Of a stretch of 7,481 nt of DNA, positions 1-6,412 are shown one piece after another. This DNA comes from Candidatus Rokuibacteriota bacterium (GTDB lineage Bacteria; Methylomirabilota; Methylomirabilia; Rokubacteriales; CSP1-6). Within the stretch, counting starts at the first letter, position 1. Each line of letters opens with the position of its first letter. The stretch lies in contig QHSM01000028.1 of the NCBI GenBank assembly GCA_003221595.1, positions 1 through 7,481 of the forward strand. The letters run 5' to 3'. The translations under genes and the position numbers were made by a program. The notes beneath the pieces were generated by a model. That model ran no database searches. It worked only from the letters and a program-made list of their open reading frames with translations, and had not been told where the DNA came from.

Positions 1-213
1 GTCCGCGATGTCGTAGCCGTCGTCGCGAAGCGGCGAGGGATACATCGGCAGGATCCAGAGGCAGTCGACACCGAGCTCCTGGACGTAGTCGAGCCGCTCG
101 GTGAGCCCCGCGAAGTCGCCGATGCCGTCGCCGTTAGCGTCCATGAACGCCTTGACGTGGACCTCGTAGAACACCGCGTCCTTGTACCAGTCGCGCGCGC
201 CCGGCCGTGCCAT
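1..213 (-). CDS. treS: Trehalose synthase (maltose alpha-D-glucosyltransferase, GH13), N-terminal part only
   Basis: These are the first 71 codons of a GH13 enzyme; the rest lies beyond the left window edge. TreS isomerises maltose and trehalose in the cytoplasm. The fragment reads from a WYKDAVFYEVHVKAF block (residues 9-23) through DANGDGIGDFAGL (25-37) and LDYVQELGVDCLW (41-53) to SPLRDDGYDIAD (60-71). This is the usual opening of the (beta/alpha)8 barrel in TreS-type proteins, and the SPLRDDGYDIAD block fits TreS better than a generic alpha-amylase. The catalytic Asp/Glu/Asp residues are not in the window. The ATG at 213 overlaps the TGA of the upstream glycosyltransferase (ATGA), which points to translational coupling; no strong Shine-Dalgarno sequence is visible. 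A C-terminal maltokinase fusion, common in this family, cannot be judged here. Another GH13 enzyme acting on oligosaccharides is the main alternative. Confidence 0.85.
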   Translation of the reverse strand, partial: MARPGARDWYKDAVFYEVHVKAFMDANGDGIGDFAGLTERLDYVQELGVDCLWILPMYPSPLRDDGYDIAD

Positions 214-1463
214 CACCAGCGGTCCACGAGGTAGGGCTTCTGCGCCTCGAAGGCGGCGGCGGTGGCGTCGAGGGCCGCCTCGGCGGCCGCCGCGTCGCGC
301 GCGCGCGTCGCCAGCACGAATGCGGCGGTGCGCCCGAGGTAGAGCGGCACGAACGAGCGCAGGAGGTGGTCGTGATACACGACGTGGTGGTGATGGCCCA
401 CTGCGAAGTCGTAGACGGCGCGCGCCCAGAGCTCGTCCGGGAAGCGGAAGCGCGCGAGGTCCTCGTTCTCGAGGCTCAGCACGTCGCCCCAGGTCTCCGG
501 CGCCAGCACCTGCTCCCAGATCGTCCCGAGGTCGCTCAATCCGCGCCGGAACGCGCCGACCATCCGCTCGACGTCGATTCGCCCGGGGTCGCCCGGTGGC
601 AGCGGCAGGGCGCCCTCCGCCGGTGTCGGTACGCCGGCCGCCGGCCGGCGCCACAGGTCCTCGTAGCCGTCCATCAGCGCGAAGACCGCCCCGAGCGTCT
701 GGGCCACCATCGTGGGCAGATCGGTCGCGCGTGTCTTCGATTCCACGCGCCACGGGCCGAGTGGCGCCTCGCGGAGGGCGAAATCCTCGGCGATCGCGGT
801 GCCGACCAGCCAGAGGTCGGTCTCGCCACGGCCCGGCGGCGGCCACGGCGCCTCGGCGAGATGATCGAGCAGGCGCGCCGATATCGCCCTCGCGCCGGCG
901 AAGGGCTGGTGCAGCCGCCGGCCGAAGAGCGCGCCGACGAGCGGCGCCAGCACGAGGTTCGTCATCGTCCCGTCGTAGCGCTGGCGCGCGTGCACGGGCA
1001 TCACCAGGTCGGCCCCGAGCTCCAGCACCGGGCGGACGAGGCCCTCGAGCCACTCGTCGTCGATCGACACGGCGTCGGCCTCCAGCACGACGAGCGCGCG
1101 GGCGCCGACGCGGCGGGCGACGCCGAGCGAGAGCTGGAGCGCGGCGCCGCGGCCGGGCACGCCATGGAACGGCACGGTGCCGAGCTGGCCGGGCCGCGCC
1201 GGGTGGATCGCGCGGACGAGGGGAAGCGCGCCGTCGCCGAGCCGCTCGGTGGTGGCGTCGGACGAGCCCGCGTCGGTGTTGATCAGCAGGGCCGGGACTC
1301 CGGCGAAGTGCTTCTCGAGACCGGCGCGGATCGCCTCGACGACCCGCGAGATCGTCGCGCCGTTGTTGTAGGTGGGCACGCTCACGACCACGTCCGCCTG
1401 GGCCAGCTTCTCGAGCTGCCGCTCGACGTCCGGCGGCAGCGCCCCGACGGAGCCCGCGGTCAT
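213..1463 (-). CDS. GT-A fold glycosyltransferase, GpgS/mannosylglycerate-synthase-like
   Basis: A 416-residue soluble protein with no membrane segment. The N-terminal half is a GT-A nucleotide-sugar fold: VSVPTYNN at 27-34, DAGSSDAT at 64-71, GRGAAL at 104-109 and LEADA at 127-131 in the DxD position. A QPFAGARAIS block (186-195) and GRGETDLWL (211-219) resemble the QPLAGE and following regions of glucosyl-3-phosphoglycerate synthase (GpgS) and mannosylglycerate synthase. Those enzymes transfer a hexose from a nucleotide sugar to (phospho)glycerate to make compatible solutes. The C-terminal third is helical, with a histidine cluster at 357-366. Two oddities: the DxD is EAD, and the region where GpgS has a metal-binding His reads ESKTR (241-245). 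The ATG at 1463 overlaps the TGA of the TreT-like gene upstream, and its own TGA overlaps the treS start. The family call is fairly safe; substrate and product are unknown, with glucosylglycerate a guess from context. Confidence 0.8.
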   Translation of the reverse strand: MTAGSVGALPPDVERQLEKLAQADVVVSVPTYNNGATISRVVEAIRAGLEKHFAGVPALLINTDAGSSDATTERLGDGALPLVRAIHPARPGQLGTVPFHGVPGRGAALQLSLGVARRVGARALVVLEADAVSIDDEWLEGLVRPVLELGADLVMPVHARQRYDGTMTNLVLAPLVGALFGRRLHQPFAGARAISARLLDHLAEAPWPPPGRGETDLWLVGTAIAEDFALREAPLGPWRVESKTRATDLPTMVAQTLGAVFALMDGYEDLWRRPAAGVPTPAEGALPLPPGDPGRIDVERMVGAFRRGLSDLGTIWEQVLAPETWGDVLSLENEDLARFRFPDELWARAVYDFAVGHHHHVVYHDHLLRSFVPLYLGRTAAFVLATRARDAAAAEAALDATAAAFEAQKPYLVDRW

Positions 1464-2650
1464 CGGAGCAGATGGATCGCGAGCGCCAGCTCGTCGGCGA
1501 GCTGTCGCGTGATCAGAAACGAGCGGCGGACGTGCTCGCGTCCGGCGGCGCCCATGCGCGGAATCAGCTCAGGATTGTTCAGGAGGTGGCGAATGCGGAA
1601 CGCGGCCCCCTCGATCGAGTGCACGGTGTAGCCGGTGACGTTCGGAATGATCTGCTGCGCGAGCCCGCCGGTGTAGCCGCCGACCACCGGCTTGCCCTTC
1701 CACATCGCTTCGGCCGGTCCGAGGTCGAACCACGCGCGAAGGGACTTCTGCAGCACGATGGTGGCCGCGCGCTGGAGCGCGTTGATCTGACGATGCGCCT
1801 CCGCCGGCAGCTCGAGCACGACCACGTCCGGATCGTCCCGGGCGATCTCGCGCAGCCGGGTCAGGAGCTCGAGCTGCTCCGGTCCGTCGTCGGCCGTTCC
1901 GGCCAGCGCCAGCCGCACGTCGTGGTGCTGCTTGACGAGGCGGTACGCGTCGACCACGCCGAGCGGGTCGTGCGCGCGCGCGAACGGGCCGATCTGCACG
2001 AGCAGCGGCTTGTCGCGCGCCACTCCCAGCCCGCCGAGGATCTCCGTGATCTCGCGCGGGGTCAGGTCGCGGTTCCGCTCCGCGAACGGGTCGATCGACG
2101 GTGGAACGACGAACATCGGGATGTCGAGCCGGCTCTCGAAGCCCGTCAGGGGAAAGACGGCGGCATCGAACTGATCCGCGAACTGACGGAACGAGGTCCA
2201 GGTGTCGGCCCTGGCCCCGGAGCAGTCAACGTGACAGCGCCAGACCCACCGGCCGTCGTTCCGGGCGCTCACGAGGCTGGCCGGCTGGCTGTCGTGGACG
2301 GAGATCAGATCCGCGCCGAGGTCGAGCTTCTTGCCGTTGAGGCGGTTCATGTCGGCCCAGCGCGCGAGCCCCTCCTCGCTCGGCCCGCGCTCGGCGCCCT
2401 CGAGCGCCGCCTGGAGCGCACGCGCCGTCGCGTAGTAGCCGGCGTCACCGCCCGTGGTCTCCCAGCGCGTGTCGATGCCCAGCTCCGCGAGGATCGGCAC
2501 CGTGGCGCGCAGGGTCTCGGCCGCGCCACTGCCGAGACGCCCGCCGGTCACGTGCAGAACGCGGCGGCCCTGGACCTGCTCGGCGAGCCGCAGCACGAAG
2601 TCCACGGCGCCGGGCCCGGCGACGCGGCGGTAGTCGTCGATCCGGCTCAT
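1460..2650 (-). CDS. TreT-like GT4 protein (trehalose glycosyltransferring synthase family) with altered donor site
   Basis: A 396-residue protein that follows archaeal TreT along its whole length as I recall that family. It has an N-terminal IDDYRRVAG block (4-12), a GRLGSGAAETL glycine loop (37-47), SVHDSQPASL (117-126), RCHVDCSG (138-145), PPSIDP (183-188), and NALQRAA (290-296) with AEAMWKGKPVVGG (313-325). TreT makes trehalose from an NDP-glucose and glucose. Residues expected to bind the donor diphosphate and sugar are replaced here. The SRFxPWKG-type segment reads GPFARAHD (221-228), so the Arg and Lys become Pro222 and His227. The EX7E motif has Ala306 in place of its first Glu, while Glu314 is kept. 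The protein may therefore be inactive, regulatory or altered in reaction. Its ATG overlaps the upstream TGA and is preceded by a GGAGG Shine-Dalgarno. Family membership is solid; trehalose synthesis by this copy is doubtful. Confidence 0.85.
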   Translation of the reverse strand: MSRIDDYRRVAGPGAVDFVLRLAEQVQGRRVLHVTGGRLGSGAAETLRATVPILAELGIDTRWETTGGDAGYYATARALQAALEGAERGPSEEGLARWADMNRLNGKKLDLGADLISVHDSQPASLVSARNDGRWVWRCHVDCSGARADTWTSFRQFADQFDAAVFPLTGFESRLDIPMFVVPPSIDPFAERNRDLTPREITEILGGLGVARDKPLLVQIGPFARAHDPLGVVDAYRLVKQHHDVRLALAGTADDGPEQLELLTRLREIARDDPDVVVLELPAEAHRQINALQRAATIVLQKSLRAWFDLGPAEAMWKGKPVVGGYTGGLAQQIIPNVTGYTVHSIEGAAFRIRHLLNNPELIPRMGAAGREHVRRSFLITRQLADELALAIHLLR

Positions 2651-3309
2651 CCGCGCCCGTCCTCCAGCGCCTCGTCGACGAACCCGAGGAGCCGTCCACG
2701 GACCCGCTCGAGCGTCGTCAGGTAGGGGTCGACCCGCTCGAACCGCTCGGCGAGCTCGGGCATGCCGAGCCCGTCACGCAGCCAGGTCGGGAAGGCCTCG
2801 GCGCGCCGCGCGCGGACCCGGGTCTCGACGGTATGCAGGTAGATCGCGCTCTCGTCGACGCGCGCGAGCCCCGCGCGGAACTCGGCGAGGGTCGCGGCGC
2901 CGAGACCGAGCGGCACCTCGACGATGTGCGAGCGCTGGAAATGAAACGCGCGATCGAACTCGAGGCGGCCGCCGACGGCGTGCCGCTGGAGATGGTCGCC
3001 GAGAATCGCCACGAGGTGGTCGCGCAGCGCGTCGAGCCGCGGGAACGCGAACGGATCGACGACGGCGAGGCGCTCGGCGAGCGCGCGGTCGCCGATCTCG
3101 AGCGCGGCCCACCGGGCGAAGTCGTTGCCGTACGCGGTGGTCAGGGGGTGATGCCGGAGAAAGTAGCCGAACGTGTGGAAGTAGACCGAATCGGCCGGGA
3201 CCTCCGCGATCCGGGACATGAGCTCGCGCTCGTCGTGCGCGTGAACGTCGAGCGTCTGGCGCAGCTCGACACATCCCGCGAAGCGAAGAGGGTGCGCGGC
3301 CGTGCGCAT
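2647..3309 (-). CDS. DUF5752-like family protein, two-repeat architecture, function unknown
   Basis: A 220-residue soluble protein without signal peptide or membrane segment. It resembles the DUF5752 family, which I recall near glycosyltransferase and trehalose genes; no biochemical role is known to me. Motifs include VYFHTFGYFLRHH (42-54), GNDFARW (61-67) and LAERLAVVDPFAF (77-89). The protein appears to be an internal duplication: residues 10-103 and about 124-211 align. YFHT is matched by YLHT (157-160), DFARW by AFPTW (172-176), and LAERLAVVDPF by LAERFERVDPY (186-196). The start (ATG 3309) lies 11 nt after the otsB stop, with no obvious Shine-Dalgarno. The TGA overlaps the ATG of the TreT-like gene (ATGA), so the two products are probably made together and may be partners. 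That partnership is inferred from gene order only. Confidence 0.75.
   Translation of the reverse strand: MRTAAHPLRFAGCVELRQTLDVHAHDERELMSRIAEVPADSVYFHTFGYFLRHHPLTTAYGNDFARWAALEIGDRALAERLAVVDPFAFPRLDALRDHLVAILGDHLQRHAVGGRLEFDRAFHFQRSHIVEVPLGLGAATLAEFRAGLARVDESAIYLHTVETRVRARRAEAFPTWLRDGLGMPELAERFERVDPYLTTLERVRGRLLGFVDEALEDGRG
2661..2665 (-). promoter_or_regulatory. Shine-Dalgarno site (GGAGG) of the TreT-like gene
   Basis: On the minus strand GGAGG is followed by 10 nt and then the ATG at 2650. It lies inside the last codons of the DUF5752-like gene. It is the only strong ribosome-binding site I can see at a gene start in this operon, and it supports this start. The GT-A and treS starts downstream seem to rely on overlap coupling alone. 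Confidence 0.6.
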
Positions 3310-3320
3310 CGTCGTCGTGT

Positions 3321-4088
3321 TCAGGAGTTCATGGCGGACGCCATGCGGCGGAGCAGCGCCTGTACCTCCCGGACGCCCGCCACGCGGTACTCCGCGGCGG
3401 TCGGCTTCGCGCCGACGCAGATCGTGACGGCACGATCGCGCAGCGCCACGAAGGCCGACTCGTCCGACGTGTCGTCACCGACGTACAGCACGACGCGGCG
3501 CCGCGGCGGCAGCGTGCGCGCCATCCGGCGAGCGATCCAGCGCGCGGCGCGGCCCTTGTTCCAGCCGACGCGCGGCACGAAGTCGAACACCTCGTGACCG
3601 GGCACAAGCGTCAGGCCGCCGGCGCGTACGATTCGCGTGGCGATGTCCCGCACCCGCGGCCGCCGCCCCGGCGCCACCCGCCGGTAGTGCAGGCTCACCG
3701 CCAGCCCTTTCCACTCGAGCCGGGCGCCGGGGATGGACGGGAGCGACGCGGTCAGCGCGCGGCGCGTCGCCGTCAGGCAGGACGGCCGGGCGCCCGGGTG
3801 GCGGAAGCGGAGCTGGCGCCCGGCGATCTCGAGGCCGTGACAGCCGCCGTAGACCACGTCCCGGAGGGCCACCCGCGAGCGGAGATCCGCCAGCCCGCGG
3901 CCGGACAGGATCGCCAGGCGCGCCCGCTCGCTCTCGGCGAGGCGGGCCAGCGTCTCCCGGACGGACGGCGCCAGGTGCGCCGCGCCCGGCGTGGCGACCA
4001 GCGGGGTCAGCGTGCCGTCGTAGTCGAGGATCGCCACCAGGCTGGCGCCGTCTCCGAGCTCGCGGTCGAGCCGATTGACGAGACGCAC
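3321..4088 (-). CDS. otsB: Trehalose-6-phosphate phosphatase (HAD superfamily)
   Basis: It hydrolyses trehalose-6-phosphate to trehalose, completing the OtsA-OtsB route in the cytoplasm. From the proposed GTG start the protein has 255 residues, a normal length for single-domain OtsB. HAD motif I is LDYDGT (21-26), with nucleophile Asp22 and acid/base Asp24. Motif II is SGR (62-64), followed by the family's YGGCHGLE block (80-87). Motif III is carried by WNKG (176-179; Lys178) and motif IV by GDDTSDE (204-210). All expected catalytic residues are present. The frame has no nearby ATG. GTG at 4088, 8 nt after the otsA stop, leaves a typical N-terminal lead before motif I and suggests translational coupling. 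A CTG slightly upstream or the GTG at codon 18 are less likely starts. The open frame running far upstream through otsA is a GC-rich artefact. Function is very likely; the exact start is uncertain. Confidence 0.9.
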   Translation of the reverse strand: MRLVNRLDRELGDGASLVAILDYDGTLTPLVATPGAAHLAPSVRETLARLAESERARLAILSGRGLADLRSRVALRDVVYGGCHGLEIAGRQLRFRHPGARPSCLTATRRALTASLPSIPGARLEWKGLAVSLHYRRVAPGRRPRVRDIATRIVRAGGLTLVPGHEVFDFVPRVGWNKGRAARWIARRMARTLPPRRRVVLYVGDDTSDESAFVALRDRAVTICVGAKPTAAEYRVAGVREVQALLRRMASAMNS

Positions 4089-4096
4089 CGGCAGGC

Positions 4097-6331
4097 TCAG
4101 GAGGCCCTGACTCCGGCCGCCCTGACGGGGATCCGCGCCAGCTCGCTCAGCAGCATTCCGGCCCAGCGATAGATGTTGTGGTCGGTGACGGAATGCCGCA
4201 TCCGGACCATCCGCACGCGCCGCTCCTCCGGCGACATCTCGAGCGCGGTGCGGACGGCCTCGGCCATGCCGGTGAGGTCGTACGGATTGACGATCAGCGC
4301 GTCGCGCAGCTCGTGGGAGGCGCCGGCGAACCGGCTCAGGATGAGCGCACCGTCCTCGTCGTCGCGCACCGAGACGAACTCCTTGGCCACCAGGTTCATC
4401 CCGTCGTGGAGCGAGGTCACCATGCAGAAGTCGGCGTGGCGATAGTACGACCAGATCTCGCGGTGCTCGTGGTGCGCCTTGAGATAGAGAACGGGGCGCC
4501 ACGTCTTCGTCTGGAACATCTGGTTGATCTCGCGCACGCTCTCCTCGACCTCGCGCTGGATCTCCTGGTAGCGGTTGATCGTGGAGCGGCTGGGCGCCGC
4601 CAGCTGCACGAACACCAGGCGCTCGCGGTACTGCGGATAGGTCTCGAAGAAGAACTGCAGCGCGGCGAGGCGCTCGGGCAGCCCCTTCGTGTAGTCGATC
4701 CGCTCCACGCCCACGCCGATGAACTCGGCAGAGATCCCGAGCCGCCGCAGGAGCTCGGCGCGGGACTCGCGCGGCGGATCGTCGACGAATTCCGGCGCGA
4801 CGCTGATGGGGAACGGCTTGACGGAGGTCGTGTGATCGCCGCGCGACACCGCGAAGCGCTCCCAGTCGATACGCGCCTCGAGCGCGCGGTCGACCGTCTC
4901 CAGGAAGTTGTTGCAGTAGTACTGGGTGTGGAACCCGATCAGGTCCGCGCCGAGCATGCCCAGGAGCAGCTCGCGCTGCCACGGACAGATCCCGAACGCC
5001 TCGAAGTTGGGCCACGGGATGTGCCAGAAGATGGCGACGCGGGCGTCGGGACGCTCGGCCTTGATGAGCGCCGACAGCGGCGCGAAGTGATAGTCCTGGA
5101 TGAGGACCAGCGGCGAGTCGGCGTCCTTGATCTGGTCCAGCACGACGTCGGCGAACTTCTGGTTCACCTCGAGGTAGTAGGCCCAGTCGTCCGGCCGGAA
5201 GATCGGCCGCGTATGCACGATGTGGCAGAGCGGCCAGAGCCCCTCGTTGGCGAAGCCGGCGTAATAGCCCTGCTCCTCTTCCTTGGAGAGCCAGACGCGC
5301 CGCAGGGTGTAGCGCGGCTCGTCCAGCGGAACGCCGAGGCGCCCCCGCGTGTCGGCGGTCTCGCGGTCGGCGTCGCCGCTGCCGTGCGCGACCCAGACGC
5401 CGCCGCACGCGCGCATCACCGGATCCATCGCCGTCACGAGACCGCTCGCCGGCGCCTGGGCGTGGATCTGCCCGCCCCGCCACACGTGGCTCACCGGCTC
5501 GCGGTTGGAGACGACGACCAGCAGCCGGCCGTTGAGCTGGAGGTGGACGAACTGCTTCAGACGCTCCTCGGTCCAGACGCTCTCCCCGGCCAGGCGCAGC
5601 GCCGCTTCCTGCTCGGCGGCGACCTGGGCGCGCTGCATGCTGCGCGCCAGACGCGAGACCTCGTGCGCCAGCGGTCCGAAGAGGTTGGCATCGGCGAGGT
5701 TGCGAGGCGGCGGGACCGGGCGCCCGCTCCGGAGCGCGCGCGTCCACTGGGAGATCTCCTCCATCGGTCGCGTGATGCTGATCTTCACCGCCAGCGCCGC
5801 GATGACCGAGATGACGAGCGCCAGCACCAGGAAGCGGACCGCGTTGGAGCTCCAGCGGTCCCACTCCGCCTGCTGCAGATGAGAGGCGTCGAGCAGCACC
5901 GCGACGGCGCCCACGGGCTGGTCGTCGGATACCAGAGCCACCGCGTAGATGTAGCGGTTCCGATCGCCGACGACCCGGATGGCCTGGGTCGCGACGTTCC
6001 GGGCGATCGCCTCGGTCACCTCGGGCAAGGACGGGGGCAGGATCGGGGCGATATCCGGCGTCGCGCTTCGAAGGTTTGCGAAACGGTCGTAGACTGCGAT
6101 GCCCCGCTGAGTCTGGCCGAACTTCTTGACGATCCGCTCGACGGCGGCCGGAGACTGCTTGCCCGCGGGCTCGAGCGCCTCGCTCAGCGCTCCGGCGACG
6201 AGCACGGCGCGCCGCTGCAGGTCGCCGAAGAGCCGCTCGCGCTCCTCGCGGATCTGCATGTAGGCGAAGGCTCCGATGACCAGCATCACCGAGAGCCAGA
6301 TCGCGCTGACCAGCCGTATCGTGAATTTCAT
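4097..6331 (-). CDS. otsA: Membrane-anchored trehalose-6-phosphate synthase: sensor-HAMP-GT20 fusion
   Basis: A 744-residue protein, about 270 residues longer at the N-terminus than E. coli OtsA. Residues 8-24 form a first membrane helix behind positive residues (K2, R6). Residues 27-163 form an extracytoplasmic domain with a Cache/PAS-like flavour (GIAVYDRFANL at 77-87; YIYAVALVSDDQPVGAVAVL at 127-146). Residues 166-182 form a second membrane helix. A HAMP domain follows (about 183-235; conserved Pro189), then a short helical linker and a full GT20 domain (about 266-735). GT20 motifs are SNR (275-277), GLW (364-366), QDYHFAPL (412-419), FWHIPWP (435-441), ERIDYTKG (543-550) and HDGMNLVAKE (642-651). 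These carry the expected Arg/Lys and Asp/Glu residues for UDP-glucose and glucose-6-phosphate. The usual GGL near the N-terminus reads SGL (296-298). The predicted topology leaves the catalytic domain in the cytosol. otsB follows after 8 nt. Enzyme identity is very likely; signal control is inferred from architecture. Confidence 0.93.
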   Translation of the reverse strand: MKFTIRLVSAIWLSVMLVIGAFAYMQIREERERLFGDLQRRAVLVAGALSEALEPAGKQSPAAVERIVKKFGQTQRGIAVYDRFANLRSATPDIAPILPPSLPEVTEAIARNVATQAIRVVGDRNRYIYAVALVSDDQPVGAVAVLLDASHLQQAEWDRWSSNAVRFLVLALVISVIAALAVKISITRPMEEISQWTRALRSGRPVPPPRNLADANLFGPLAHEVSRLARSMQRAQVAAEQEAALRLAGESVWTEERLKQFVHLQLNGRLLVVVSNREPVSHVWRGGQIHAQAPASGLVTAMDPVMRACGGVWVAHGSGDADRETADTRGRLGVPLDEPRYTLRRVWLSKEEEQGYYAGFANEGLWPLCHIVHTRPIFRPDDWAYYLEVNQKFADVVLDQIKDADSPLVLIQDYHFAPLSALIKAERPDARVAIFWHIPWPNFEAFGICPWQRELLLGMLGADLIGFHTQYYCNNFLETVDRALEARIDWERFAVSRGDHTTSVKPFPISVAPEFVDDPPRESRAELLRRLGISAEFIGVGVERIDYTKGLPERLAALQFFFETYPQYRERLVFVQLAAPSRSTINRYQEIQREVEESVREINQMFQTKTWRPVLYLKAHHEHREIWSYYRHADFCMVTSLHDGMNLVAKEFVSVRDDEDGALILSRFAGASHELRDALIVNPYDLTGMAEAVRTALEMSPEERRVRMVRMRHSVTDHNIYRWAGMLLSELARIPVRAAGVRAS

Positions 6332-6369
6332 GCCCGGTCGATCCGGCCCGGCGGCCTGACGACTGCCTC

Positions 6370-6375
6370 AGTGTA
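6370..6375 (-). promoter_or_regulatory. Weak -10-like hexamer (TACACT) for the otsA operon
   Basis: TACACT on the minus strand matches four of six TATAAT positions and lies 38 nt before the otsA ATG. No recognisable TTGACA-like box sits 16-19 bp upstream; that region is filled by the 8-bp inverted repeat. It is proposed mainly because the position is right and the surroundings are GC-rich. The promoter could instead use another sigma factor or lie upstream of the deacetylase gene. Confidence 0.25.
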
Positions 6376-6378
6376 CCG

Positions 6379-6398
6379 TACGCGGCACCCGCCGCGTA
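6379..6398. promoter_or_regulatory. Perfect 8-bp inverted repeat with 4-nt loop upstream of otsA
   Basis: TACGCGGC and GCCGCGTA are exact reverse complements separated by four bases. On the minus strand the repeat ends 3 bp before a TACACT hexamer, so it would overlap the -35/spacer region of a promoter there. That suits an operator. It could also be an RNA hairpin at the end of the deacetylase transcript, although no U-tract follows. No regulator can be named from this window. Confidence 0.4.
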
Positions 6399-6412
6399 GC
6401 ATCCGCCGACGG

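Noticed and set aside
631..655. GC-only palindromic stretch (repeated GCCGGC units)
   Set aside because: It lies inside the GT-A coding region and encodes part of an Ala/Gly/Pro-rich loop; expected by chance at this GC content.
182..1282. Second plus-strand open frame opposite the GT-A gene, 366 codons
   Set aside because: Almost entirely Arg/Ala/Pro/Gly, typical of an out-of-frame reading in GC-rich DNA.
207..1631. Long plus-strand open frame opposite the GT-A gene
   Set aside because: Its translation is rich in Arg, Glu, Val and Ala with no domain motif, and it mirrors a well-supported minus-strand gene; antisense shadow.
1472..2725. Long plus-strand open frame opposite the TreT-like gene
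   Set aside because: No recognisable motif, and it spans two minus-strand genes including their junction; codon-bias shadow.
2833..3597. Plus-strand open frame opposite the DUF5752-like gene and the 3' part of otsB
   Set aside because: Low-complexity charged translation with no family similarity; it crosses a gene boundary on the true strand.
6332..6350. Small CCGG-loop-CCGG hairpin just before the otsA ATG, as a possible translation switch
   Set aside because: Only four base pairs plus a bulged pair, and no anti-structure or conserved aptamer is visible; too weak to call.
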